The translations under genes and the position numbers were made by a program. A stretch of DNA of 20,234 bases from a gamma proteobacterium symbiont of Bathyaustriella thionipta (GTDB taxonomy: Bacteria; Pseudomonadota; Gammaproteobacteria; Chromatiales; Chromatiaceae), in assembly GCA_025656895.1 (NCBI GenBank), contig JAHXHF010000170.1, positions 12,658 to 32,891 on the forward strand, in the 5' to 3' direction. The notes under the pieces were generated by a model, which was not told the DNA's origin, searched no databases, and was given only the letters and a program-made list of their open reading frames with translations. Below are positions 1-7,715 of the stretch, one piece after another (positions within the stretch are counted from its first letter, which is position 1; each line of letters opens with the position of its first letter).

Positions 1-99
1 CAGCAGAAGCAGCAGAAGCAGCAGAAGCAGCAGAAGCAGCAGAAGCAGCAGAAGCAGCAGAAGCAGCAGAAGCAGCAGAAGCAGCAGAAGCAGCAGAAG
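1..99 (+). repeat. 9-bp tandem repeat, 11 perfect copies, coding for Ala-Glu-Ala
   Basis: The unit CAGCAGAAG repeats eleven times without a single mismatch from base 1, so the array probably continues upstream of the window. In the kinase frame it reads GCA GAA GCA, giving (Ala-Glu-Ala)n, then drifts into GAA GCC repeats (Glu-Ala) to about 111 before the Hpt domain. Such a peptide is expected to be a charged helical or flexible linker. The 9-base unit keeps the frame whatever the copy number. Confidence 0.95.
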
Positions 100-2594
100 C
101 CGAAGCCGAAGCCGACTTCGAAACAGTCTCTGGTGATGATGACATCATTGAAATCTTCCTGGAGGAAGCACTAGAGTTAATTGATGTCTTAGAAACAACC
201 TTGAGCAAGTGGACAGCCAGTCCATCTGATCGGGATTTGTCAGCAGATCTGCAACGAACACTGCATACTTTGAAAGGCGGCGCGCGCTTATCGGGCTTGA
301 CAGCCGTGGGTGATTTGGCACATGTCTTTGAAGAATTGTTGATGGCCATCGACAATGAGCGGGTCAAACCTAATCCTGAACTATTGAGCATGAGTCACCA
401 GGTTGTTGATCGCCTGCTCGAACAAATAGAAGGCATTGAAAAAAATGGTCGTTACCAGCGAGCGGACGCTTTGGTCGAGCAGCTTAATTATGCGTTGCAA
501 AATGGTGGCAAAGTTGTAGATCTGCAAGCAGAGAAAAAAAGTGCCGATGACGAGAAGAAAAAGTCGGCATCCTTACTGACAGAGTCGACAGTAACAGGCC
601 AAGACGAAAAGCAGGAAAGTGACGAAGTTCATGCTGACAAGGATGAGGTGCCTGCAGATAAAAGTGAAAAACAGGCGGTAGAGCATCTCACAGAAGCATT
701 TTCAAGTAAGCCAGCTGCTGAATTGGCAAGAAAAAAAGCCGCACAGAGTAAACCTGATCAACAACGCCAGGAGCAAGTCCGGGTTCAATCAGGATTGCTG
801 GATAGCCTGGTAAACAATGCCGGTGAAGTCAGTATCTACCGAGCGCGTCTGGAAGCCCATAATGGCGCATCCAATTTTAACCTGAACGAACTGGAGCAGG
901 TTGTAGAGCGTTTGCGCATACAGTTGCGTAATCTGGATATCGAAACCGAAGCACAGATTCTGTCACGCTATGAACAGGAACGAGCCGATAATGATGATTT
1001 TGATCCACTGGAAATGGATCGTTTTTCAACCATGCAGCAATTGTCCCGAAGTTTGAATGAAACCGTATCCGATTTAATCAGTATTAAAGAAGCCCTGACC
1101 GATCAAAATAAAGAAACAGAAACGCTGCTGTTGCAACAAAGCCGGGTAACGACGGACTTGCAGGATGGTTTGTTGAGAACACGTATGGTTTCATTCTCCA
1201 ATCAGGTGCCCCGCTTGCAGCGTGTTGTCAGACAAACAGCACAACAACTCAAGAAAAAAGCCCAACTGGAAATTGTCGGCGCCGAAGGCGAAATGGATCA
1301 TTCCATCATGGGTCGCATGGTCGCTCCTTTGGAACATATTTTGCGTAATGCTTTATCGCATGGTATTGAATCCAGAGAAAAACGGTTGAAAGCAGGCAAG
1401 CCGGAAATGGGCACGGTTCATTTGGAATTGGGCCGGGAGGGAACAGATGTTCTGCTTACCATTGCAGATGATGGTGCCGGTCTGAACCTGAAGGCTATTC
1501 GCAAAAAGGCTATTGAACGCAATCTGATGGATGCTGATACTACGATCAGTGACCAGGATCTGATGCAGTTTATTCTGGAGCCGGGTTTTAGTACGGTCAG
1601 TGAAATCAGCCAGATTGCCGGACGCGGAGTTGGCATGGATGTGGTTGCCAGTGAAATAAAACAACTGGGCGGATCGCTGGAGATTTTTTCCAGGAAAGGT
1701 AAAGGCTCTACCTTTGTTATCCGTTTGCCGTTTACCCTGGCTATTGTGGATGCGCTGTTGATTAACGTAGGTGAAGATATTTACGCCATACCCAATACCA
1801 GTATTGAAGGTGTGGTGCGTATCTCACGTGACGAACTGGTGTCCGTCGTTTCAGGGCAAAGTGAAGGCTATGAATATGCCGGCCATAATTATCCGGTACG
1901 TTATTTTGGAACGGTACTTAACCAGGCCAGTCCGGTGTGGGCGGAAAATGAAAGATGGTTCCCGCTGATGCTGATTCGGGCCGGTGATCATCGTCTGGCA
2001 TTGCAGGTTGACAGTTTATTGGGTGGCCGCCAGATTGTGGTGAAATCGGTCGGACGGCAACTGAGTGCGGTACGCTGGATTACCGGTGGAACCATTCTGC
2101 CGGATGGGCGTGTGGCTTTGATTGCCGATGTTAACGCACTGGTTCGTATGGACTTCGCCAGCCTGGTAGCCATGCCGGATGACATAGGTTCTCTGGTTTC
2201 TGAAAAAAGGAAATCGGATGAAATTACGGTCATGGTGGTGGATGACTCCATTACGGTACGCAAGGTTACGACCCGTTTGCTGGAACGGCATAATATGAAT
2301 GTGATAACAGCTAAAGATGGTGTTGATGCGGTGGCCCAACTACAGGAAGTGGTGCCGGATATTATGTTGCTGGATATTGAAATGCCGCGTATGGACGGTT
2401 ATGAAGTGGCACGTCATATACGAAATTCACCGGAGCTCAAAGCGCTGCCTATTATCATGATTACCTCAAGAACCGGTGAAAAGCATCGTGACAGGGCTAT
2501 TGAATTAGGTGTAAACCGTTATCTCGGCAAACCGTATCAGGAAACGGATTTGCTTGAAAATTTTCATTCCTTATTAGCTGAGGAATCGGTATGA
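1..2594 (+). CDS. chpA: Chp/Pil-type chemosensory hybrid histidine kinase (ChpA/PilL-like CheA), 5'-truncated by window edge
   Basis: CheA-type kinase that in ChpA/PilL systems controls type IV pilus twitching and related surface responses; it autophosphorylates and passes phosphate to response regulators. The frame is open from base 3, so the start lies outside the window; the TTG at 201 is internal to a domain and is not the real start. Order seen: Ala-Glu-Ala repeat (3-111); an Hpt domain from about 138 with phospho-acceptor His at 264-266 in LHTLKGGARLSGL; a charged Lys/Glu/Asp linker (about 520-780); helical dimerisation region; HATPase with N box (HILRNALSHG, about 1335-1364), DDGAGL (about 1467) and GRGVGMD (about 1621-1641); a CheW-like domain (about 1740-2160); and a C-terminal receiver (2220-2585) with MVVDDS and acceptor Asp at 2373-2375 in LLDIEMP. 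ChpA proteins often carry several Hpt domains; only the last is visible here. It overlaps the next gene by 4 bases. Confidence 0.9.
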   Translation, partial: AEAAEAAEAAEAAEAAEAAEAAEAAEAAEAAEAEAEADFETVSGDDDIIEIFLEEALELIDVLETTLSKWTASPSDRDLSADLQRTLHTLKGGARLSGLTAVGDLAHVFEELLMAIDNERVKPNPELLSMSHQVVDRLLEQIEGIEKNGRYQRADALVEQLNYALQNGGKVVDLQAEKKSADDEKKKSASLLTESTVTGQDEKQESDEVHADKDEVPADKSEKQAVEHLTEAFSSKPAAELARKKAAQSKPDQQRQEQVRVQSGLLDSLVNNAGEVSIYRARLEAHNGASNFNLNELEQVVERLRIQLRNLDIETEAQILSRYEQERADNDDFDPLEMDRFSTMQQLSRSLNETVSDLISIKEALTDQNKETETLLLQQSRVTTDLQDGLLRTRMVSFSNQVPRLQRVVRQTAQQLKKKAQLEIVGAEGEMDHSIMGRMVAPLEHILRNALSHGIESREKRLKAGKPEMGTVHLELGREGTDVLLTIADDGAGLNLKAIRKKAIERNLMDADTTISDQDLMQFILEPGFSTVSEISQIAGRGVGMDVVASEIKQLGGSLEIFSRKGKGSTFVIRLPFTLAIVDALLINVGEDIYAIPNTSIEGVVRISRDELVSVVSGQSEGYEYAGHNYPVRYFGTVLNQASPVWAENERWFPLMLIRAGDHRLALQVDSLLGGRQIVVKSVGRQLSAVRWITGGTILPDGRVALIADVNALVRMDFASLVAMPDDIGSLVSEKRKSDEITVMVVDDSITVRKVTTRLLERHNMNVITAKDGVDAVAQLQEVVPDIMLLDIEMPRMDGYEVARHIRNSPELKALPIIMITSRTGEKHRDRAIELGVNRYLGKPYQETDLLENFHSLLAEESV

Positions 2595-3064
2595 GCATAA
2601 ACAACCAGGCCGAAGTCCGTGGTGTGCTGTTACCGCTGTCGCCGGTGCCGGCATTGCTGCCCAATGTGGCCATTGCTGAAATCATCGGCTGGCGCGAACC
2701 GGAAGCCATGCAGGATGTAGAAGCCTGGTTTGCCGGTCTGCTGGAATGGCGGCATCACCTTATACCCATTGTGGATATGTCGGCTGCACATACTGAAACC
2801 AATGGTAGCCATGGTGCGCGTACCCGTATTGCCATTTGCAACACCCTCAATGGCAATAAAAAACTACCCTTTATCGGGCTGGTGGTGGAAGAAATTCCCC
2901 ACCTGGTTAAAGTGAATGCGAATAATCTGCTGGAATCTGAGGACAGTTCAGGTCAGGGTCTGCCCGGACACCGGCTACGTCTGGATGATGAGGAAGTGGT
3001 TATACCCGATCTGGACTGGCTGGAAAAAGAGATTGAATCACAACTCTCTTCGAGTGCCGGTTGA
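2591..3064 (+). CDS. chpC: CheW-like coupling protein of the Chp system (ChpC-like)
   Basis: Predicted cytoplasmic CheW-domain protein of 157 residues that would couple a chemoreceptor to the adjacent ChpA-like kinase. The single domain shows features of the family: an N-terminal strand (RGVLLPLS), the segment NVAIAEIIGWREP, and WRHHLIPIVDMS in the position of the usual CheW 'G..IPVIDL' strand, then FIGLVVEEIPHLVKV and a C-terminal VIPDLDWL. The ATG lies inside the kinase stop (ATGA, 2591-2594), indicating translational coupling. In Pseudomonas a methylesterase gene, chpB, lies between chpA and chpC; none is present here. It ends 5 bases from the stop of the convergent rsmE, leaving no room for a separate terminator. 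The ChpC name rests mainly on context. Confidence 0.8.
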   Translation: MSINNQAEVRGVLLPLSPVPALLPNVAIAEIIGWREPEAMQDVEAWFAGLLEWRHHLIPIVDMSAAHTETNGSHGARTRIAICNTLNGNKKLPFIGLVVEEIPHLVKVNANNLLESEDSSGQGLPGHRLRLDDEEVVIPDLDWLEKEIESQLSSSAG

Positions 3065-3069
3065 ATGCG

Positions 3070-3807
3070 TTATCTGATTCGGAAATCTCCCCACAGGGTC
3101 TGAACACTGCTGATAGCAGCCAGAGCGGCTGTTTCCGTGCGTAATACCTGAGATCCGAGGCGGCTTTTATTCAGTCCACAATGTACAGCCAGATCCATTT
3201 CGTCTTCATGCAAACCGCTTTCCGGGCCAATTAATAGCTGAATTTCGGCTTGCGGAGTGCTGAAGGTGTTCAGAGTCGGATAATCTCCAATAGCGAAGAC
3301 AAAGCCATACGCTGGCTTTTCGTGACTCAGATAGTGGGCTAATTCCTGTGGCGCCTCAATGAGCGGAAGGCGGGCCCGTTGTGACTGCTCACAAGCGGAT
3401 ATGGTAATTTCCTGCCAGTGATCAAGACGTTTTTGTGAACGCCTTGCATCCAGTTTGATACGGCTGTTGCGGGTAAAAACAGGCACAATACGGTGCACAC
3501 CCAGTTCGGTCGCTTTTTGAATAATTAAATCCATACGATCATTGCGTGCCAGCCCCTGTATCAGAGTTATTTTTGCTGCCGCCTGTTTCTGCTCCGGCAG
3601 TGCCTCTGCCAGTTCAATTTCTGCATGAGTTGTGTGCTCGTTGAGTAAAGTGGCGGCATAACGCTGGCCAAGACCATTGAAAATAACAAGAGGCATGCCT
3701 TTGCGCGCGCGCAGTACGCTCAGAAGATGTCTGGAGCGGCGTTTGTCCAGTGTAATGCGGCTGTAAGCAGCCTTGGCGTGTGGACAATAGAGGTGGTTCA
3801 GGCGCAT
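3070..3807 (-). CDS. rsmE: 16S rRNA (uracil-1498-N3)-methyltransferase RsmE
   Basis: SAM-dependent SPOUT-class enzyme that methylates U1498 of 16S rRNA. The 245-residue product has the usual family length. An N-terminal PUA-like part (residues 1-70, with RRSRHLLSVLRARKG) is followed by the trefoil-knot methyltransferase domain: LIQGLARNDRMDLIIQKATELGV in the middle, then LLIGPESGLHEDE at about 191-203 and LGSQVLRTETAALAA at about 217-231, the knot motifs that hold SAM. Its ATG shares one base with the bioA stop (TAATG), so translation is probably coupled. It is the last gene of the metK-ahcY-metF-bioA-rsmE run and ends almost against chpC from the other strand. Confidence 0.93.
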   Translation of the reverse strand: MRLNHLYCPHAKAAYSRITLDKRRSRHLLSVLRARKGMPLVIFNGLGQRYAATLLNEHTTHAEIELAEALPEQKQAAAKITLIQGLARNDRMDLIIQKATELGVHRIVPVFTRNSRIKLDARRSQKRLDHWQEITISACEQSQRARLPLIEAPQELAHYLSHEKPAYGFVFAIGDYPTLNTFSTPQAEIQLLIGPESGLHEDEMDLAVHCGLNKSRLGSQVLRTETAALAAISSVQTLWGDFRIR

Positions 3808-5162
3808 TATTCTTTGGTGGCCAGATCAATTCCTTCCGTGAGAACGCGCGCTAAATGATCAATCTCCTCCTCATTGATCACATAAGGCGGCATCAGGTAA
3901 CAAACATTGCCCAGAGGTCTTAACAGGGCCTGATTCTTCAGGGCATGCTGATAAACCGTCAGCCCCCGTCTTTCCTGCCATGCATAAGCTGTACGCGCGG
4001 ATTTATTTTTAACCATTTCCACAGCAACAATCATGCCCTGTTGGCGTACTTCGGCCACATGCGGGTGATCATTCAAATGTACAGTGGCATCGCGCAGTTT
4101 TTTGCTCAGATGTTGGTTTTTTTGAATCACCTGATCCTGTTGGAAAATATCCAGCGTCGCCAGCGCGGCGCTGCAACCCAAAGGATTGCCGGTATAACTG
4201 TGTGATTGTAAAAAAGCGTTCAGCTTGCTGTAATCATCGTAGAACGCCTGGTATATCTTATCCGGGGCAAGCACCAGTGACAGCGGTAAATAGCCGCCGG
4301 TCAGGCCTTTCGACAGGCACATCAGATCCGGTGTAATGTCGGCCTGCTCGCAGGCAAACAGGGTTCCTGTACGGCCAAAGCCTACGGCTATTTCATCGGC
4401 AATCAGGTGAACATCCAGTTCATCACAGAGGCTGCGCAGCCGACTGAGATAAACCGGGTGATACATGCGCATACCACCCGCGCATTGTACCAGTGGTTCA
4501 ACAATAACCGCACAGACAGAATCGGCCTGCTTGCGCAATAGTTCGGCCATGGAATCAAACTGACGCAGGGAGTAATCGTGCCAGCTTTCACCGGATTCCC
4601 GATAGTAACAATCCGGGCTGGGGGCGGTGATGGCTTCCATCAGCAGGGGTTTATAGGTTTCCTTGTATAAGGCCACATCGCCCACTGCCAGTGCGCCCAG
4701 AGTTTCGCCGTGATAACTGTTTTGCAGGGTGACAAAGCGGGTTTTTTGCGGCTTGCCGCAGTTAAGCCAGTAATGAAAGCTCATTTTAAGTGCAGCTTCA
4801 ACCGCAGAGGAGCCATTGTCCACATAAAAGCAGCGAGTCAGGCCAGCAGGGGCCAACTGGATCAAACGCTCGGCCAGTTCAATGGCCGGTTGGTGTGAAA
4901 AACCGGCCAGCAGGACATGTTCCAGTTCATCCAGCTGGTGTTTGACAGCCTGGTTGATGCGGGGATTGGCATGACCAAACAAGTTGACCCACCAGGAGCT
5001 GATGGCATCGATATAACGGTTACCGTCAAAATCCTGCAGCCAGACCCCCTTGCCCGATTTAATAGGAACCAGTGGCAGCCATTCGTGATCTTTCATTTGC
5101 GTACAGGGATGCCACAGCGTACGCAGGTCGCGTTCAATTAGTTCTTTATTGGAGAGGCTCAT
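3807..5162 (-). CDS. bioA: Adenosylmethionine-8-amino-7-oxononanoate aminotransferase BioA
   Basis: PLP-dependent class III aminotransferase of biotin synthesis; it converts 7-keto-8-aminopelargonate to 7,8-diaminopelargonate using SAM as amino donor. The 451 residues cover the whole family length. Visible hallmarks: LWHPCTQMKDHEWLP near the N-terminus, ISSWWVNLFGH (54-64), NGSSAVEAALKMSFHYW (117-132), SYHGETLGALAVGD (149-162), DEIAVGFGRTG with the PLP-contacting Asp256, and LSKGLTGGYLPLS with the Schiff-base lysine Lys285. The WW pair and the DEIA motif fit BioA better than other ornithine/GABA-type aminotransferases. It starts inside the metF stop (4-base overlap) and overlaps rsmE by one base. 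No other bio gene is nearby, so it has joined the SAM operon rather than a biotin operon. Confidence 0.94.
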   Translation of the reverse strand: MSLSNKELIERDLRTLWHPCTQMKDHEWLPLVPIKSGKGVWLQDFDGNRYIDAISSWWVNLFGHANPRINQAVKHQLDELEHVLLAGFSHQPAIELAERLIQLAPAGLTRCFYVDNGSSAVEAALKMSFHYWLNCGKPQKTRFVTLQNSYHGETLGALAVGDVALYKETYKPLLMEAITAPSPDCYYRESGESWHDYSLRQFDSMAELLRKQADSVCAVIVEPLVQCAGGMRMYHPVYLSRLRSLCDELDVHLIADEIAVGFGRTGTLFACEQADITPDLMCLSKGLTGGYLPLSLVLAPDKIYQAFYDDYSKLNAFLQSHSYTGNPLGCSAALATLDIFQQDQVIQKNQHLSKKLRDATVHLNDHPHVAEVRQQGMIVAVEMVKNKSARTAYAWQERRGLTVYQHALKNQALLRPLGNVCYLMPPYVINEEEIDHLARVLTEGIDLATKE

Positions 5163-6001
5163 GCGCCAGAAGGATCAATGTTGAGGTTGCTCCAGATGCT
5201 GCGACAGCTGTGCGCACGGTTCATGCTGTAAAAATGCAGGCCGGGCGCGCCGGCATCCAGTAAATCCTGGCACAGGCGACTGATCACTTCTATACCATAG
5301 GCCTGCAGACTGGGCAGATCATCGGCAAAATCCTGCAAGCGCCAGCGTAACCAGCGGGGAATTTCGGCACCACAGGCATCTGAAAAACGCGCCAGTTGGG
5401 TAAAGTTGCTGATGGGCATGATGCCGGGAACAATCGGTGCCTGTATGCCCAAAGCCGTGGCGCTTTCCAGCAGGCGAGTGTACGAGTCGCTATTAAAGAA
5501 ATATTGGGTAATGGCGCTATCGGCACCGGCATCAAATTTGGCTTTCAGGTGCAGCAGATCCTGGCGGGCGCTGCTTGCCTGGGGGTGGAACTCGGGGTAA
5601 GCCGCCACTTCAATATGGAAATGGTCGCCGCTTTCGGCACGAATAAAATGAACCAGATCATCGGCATGGCGCAATTCTCCGGCATCGTGCATGCCGGAAG
5701 GCATATCACCACGCAAAGCCACAATGCGTCTGATTCCCTGGTTTATGTAACGCTGCAGTATGTCGGCAATACTTTTCGGGGTTGCGCCCACGCAGGTCAG
5801 ATGAGGTGCGGTATCAATATTTTGTGAACGTAACCAGTCTACCGCCTGAAAAGTACCGTCCTGGGTGGTGCCGCCCGCGCCATAGGTGACCGAGAAAAAA
5901 GCGGGAGCCAGCGTATTCAACTCGCTAACCGTTTGCTGCATTTGCGCAAAGCCGGCCTCGGTACGGGGTGGAAACAGTTCAAAACTGAATGTTTTTTTCA
6001 T
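5159..6001 (-). CDS. metF: 5,10-methylenetetrahydrofolate reductase MetF
   Basis: Flavoprotein that reduces 5,10-methylene-THF to 5-methyl-THF, the methyl donor for turning homocysteine into methionine. The 280-residue product matches bacterial single-domain MetF (TIM barrel with FAD). Motifs seen: FSFELFPPRT at 5-14, SVTYGAGGTT at 37-46, HLTCVGAT at 67-74 and LRGD at 96-99. The ATG at 6001 gives the standard family N-terminus, though no good Shine-Dalgarno sequence precedes it. Downstream it overlaps bioA by 4 bases. Upstream, 194 bases separate it from ahcY, mostly filled by a large palindrome (6052-6190). No methionine synthase lies in the window. Confidence 0.94.
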   Translation of the reverse strand: MKKTFSFELFPPRTEAGFAQMQQTVSELNTLAPAFFSVTYGAGGTTQDGTFQAVDWLRSQNIDTAPHLTCVGATPKSIADILQRYINQGIRRIVALRGDMPSGMHDAGELRHADDLVHFIRAESGDHFHIEVAAYPEFHPQASSARQDLLHLKAKFDAGADSAITQYFFNSDSYTRLLESATALGIQAPIVPGIMPISNFTQLARFSDACGAEIPRWLRWRLQDFADDLPSLQAYGIEVISRLCQDLLDAGAPGLHFYSMNRAHSCRSIWSNLNIDPSGA

Positions 6002-6051
6002 GAAAATTTACGTGGCGCTTGCACGCCCCGCATCACAGGGCTGATCGGAGG

Positions 6052-6190
6052 CTGTCGGATTATGTGTGAATCTACTGCGCTAGTTAGAGAGTGATTCAGT
6101 TCCCCCGTATTTTTGTTACATAGATTCGCTATGTGCCTCAAATACGGGAAAAACGGATCTTCCTGGCTGCGATCTCTCATAACCCGACAG
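6052..6190. repeat. 139-bp imperfect palindrome with near-perfect 13-bp ends (MITE-like or REP-like element)
   Basis: The ends are CTGTCGGATTATG (6052-6064) and CATAACCCGACAG (6178-6190), inverted copies with 12 of 13 positions matching. The centre is also inverted: CCCGTATTT (6104-6112) with AAATACGGG (6140-6148), and ACATAG (6118-6123) with CTATGT (6129-6134) round a 5-base loop. The arms between diverge. It fills most of the ahcY-metF gap, codes for nothing convincing, and has no T-run after the hairpin on either strand, so it is not an ordinary terminator. A decayed non-autonomous insertion or REP-type element is the best guess; no target-site duplication was seen. Confidence 0.6.
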
Positions 6191-6195
6191 ACTGG

Positions 6196-7596
6196 CTAGT
6201 AGCGATAATGTTCCGGTTTGTAAGGGCCTGCAACCGGCACATCAATATAATCGGCCTGTTGCTGGGTCAGCCGGGTCAGATTAGCGCCAATTTTTTCCAG
6301 ATGCAGGATGGCCACCTCTTCATCCAGTTTCTTCGGCAGGGTATAGACTTTATTGGTGTAGCGCTCACCATGTGCCCATAACTCAATTTGAGCCAGTGTC
6401 TGATTGGTAAAAGAATTAGACATAACAAAGCTGGGGTGGCCGGTGGCGCAGCCCAGATTGACCAGACGGCCTTCAGCCAGCAGAGTAATGCGTTTGCCGT
6501 CCGGGAAGATGATGTGGTCAACCTGTGGTTTGACATTATCCCATTCGTACTGACGCAGGCTGGCCACATCAATTTCATTATCAAAATGACCAATGTTGCA
6601 GACAATGGCTTCATTCTTCATGGCGGCCATATGGTCGTGAGTAATGACATTGTAGTTGCCGGTGGCGGTGACAAAAATATCGGCTTGTGAGCAGGCATCA
6701 TCCATTCTGACAACTCGATAGCCTTCCATAGCCGCCTGCAGCGCGCAAATAGGGTCAACTTCGGTGACCCACACGGTAGCTCCCAGGCCGCGCAATGACT
6801 GGGCGCATCCCTTGCCTACATCACCATAACCGAGCACCAGCGCAATCTTGCCGGCAATCATAACGTCTGTGGCGCGTTTGATGCCGTCCACCAGTGATTC
6901 GCGGCAGCCGTACAGATTGTCAAACTTGGATTTGGTGACCGAGTCATTGACATTGATGGCCGGAAAAGCCAGCTCGCCATCACGTTCCATCTGATACAGG
7001 CGATGTACGCCGGTAGTGGTTTCTTCAGTAACCCCTTTGATATTGGAGAGAATGTTTGAATACCAGTTGGGCGAGCCCTGCAGGCGGGCTTTGATGGCAT
7101 TGTACAAGGCAATTTCTTCTTCGCTGCCGGGATTATCCAGAATGGAAATATCTTTTTCGGCTTTGCTGCCCAGATTGATCAGCATGGTGGCATCGCCGCC
7201 ATCATCCAGAATCATGTTGGGTGTACCACCATCAGACCATTGCATGATCTGATGGGTGTATTCCCAGTATTCATCGAGGGTTTCGCCTTTGAACGCATAA
7301 ACGGGTATGCCGGTTACCGCGATGGCGGCGGCCGCGTGATCCTGGGTTGAATAGATATTACAGGACGCCCAGCGAATGTCGGCACCCAGTGCAGCCAGGG
7401 TTTCGATGAGTACGGCGGTTTGAATGGTCATGTGCAGAGAGCCGGCAATGCGCGCGCCCTGCAAAGGTTTTTCATCACCGTATTTACTTCTCAGGGCCAC
7501 CAGTCCGGGCATTTCGATTTCGGCAATATTCAGTTCTTTGCGGCCCCATTCAGCCAGGCTGATGTCGGCTACTTTATAATCGGCTTTGTCGTTCAA
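6196..7596 (-). CDS. ahcY: Adenosylhomocysteinase (SAH hydrolase)
   Basis: Cytoplasmic NAD-bound enzyme that splits S-adenosylhomocysteine into adenosine and homocysteine, relieving product inhibition of methyltransferases. The 466 residues match the long bacterial form. Evidence: VADISLAEWGRKE at the N-terminus, AGSLHMTIQTAVLIETL (51-67), SCNIYSTQDHAAAAI (78-92), the catalytic segment NDSVTKSKFDN (217-227), the Rossmann motif GYGDVGKG (256-263), and the family C-terminus HYRY. The start is TTG (7594-7596): it is preceded by AGAGGAA at a good distance and no in-frame ATG fits better. It follows metK with 119 bases between, most of it an SAH riboswitch, so its expression is probably switched up by its own substrate. 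Confidence 0.96.
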   Translation of the reverse strand: MNDKADYKVADISLAEWGRKELNIAEIEMPGLVALRSKYGDEKPLQGARIAGSLHMTIQTAVLIETLAALGADIRWASCNIYSTQDHAAAAIAVTGIPVYAFKGETLDEYWEYTHQIMQWSDGGTPNMILDDGGDATMLINLGSKAEKDISILDNPGSEEEIALYNAIKARLQGSPNWYSNILSNIKGVTEETTTGVHRLYQMERDGELAFPAINVNDSVTKSKFDNLYGCRESLVDGIKRATDVMIAGKIALVLGYGDVGKGCAQSLRGLGATVWVTEVDPICALQAAMEGYRVVRMDDACSQADIFVTATGNYNVITHDHMAAMKNEAIVCNIGHFDNEIDVASLRQYEWDNVKPQVDHIIFPDGKRITLLAEGRLVNLGCATGHPSFVMSNSFTNQTLAQIELWAHGERYTNKVYTLPKKLDEEVAILHLEKIGANLTRLTQQQADYIDVPVAGPYKPEHYRY

Positions 7597-7603
7597 GATA
7601 AAA

Positions 7604-7610
7604 TTCCTCT
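7604..7610 (-). promoter_or_regulatory. ahcY ribosome-binding site, deciding a TTG start and possibly masked by the riboswitch
   Basis: AGAGGAA on the minus strand lies 7 bases before TTG (7596-7594). Its AGGAA can pair with TTCCT at 7634-7638 inside the riboswitch, suggesting that the site is hidden when the aptamer is not folded. The pairing is visible; the regulatory effect is inferred. Confidence 0.6.
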
Positions 7611-7618
7611 GAAGTTAA

Positions 7619-7700
7619 CCGAGCGCCGTTGGTAGGAACAAGCCGCTTCGAGCCTGGCACCGGCTTTGTTCAAGCCAGTGTCGCAGCGCTCCTCGAAGGG
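7619..7700 (-). ncRNA. S-adenosylhomocysteine (SAH) riboswitch in the ahcY leader
   Basis: The minus strand carries the signature CGAGGAGCGCTGCGAC, then GCCAGGCTCG and AACGGCGCTC, which is the conserved core of the SAH riboswitch class known upstream of ahcY in proteobacteria. Pairings can be traced: P1 GAGCGC (7686-7691) with GCGCTC (7621-7626); an inner stem CACTGGC (7674-7680) with GCCGGTG (7658-7664); and a pseudoknot CTTCGAG (7692-7698) with CTCGAAG (7646-7652), seven pairs. The class is known to raise expression when SAH binds. It sits just before the ahcY ribosome-binding site. Recognition is by motif and hand-folding only. Confidence 0.9.
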
Positions 7701-7715
7701 CGGATAAATAATGTT

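Noticed and set aside
1..99. Short repeat array as a CRISPR
   Set aside because: Units are 9 bp, directly joined with no spacers, and lie within a coding frame.
201..203. TTG at 201 as the start of the kinase gene
   Set aside because: The frame is open to the left edge and the residues before it (EIFLEEALELIDVLE) belong to the Hpt domain, so the gene starts outside the window.
6133..6381. Plus-strand 82-codon frame starting in the palindrome
   Set aside because: Most of it is antisense to the 3' end of ahcY and it has no plausible ribosome-binding site.
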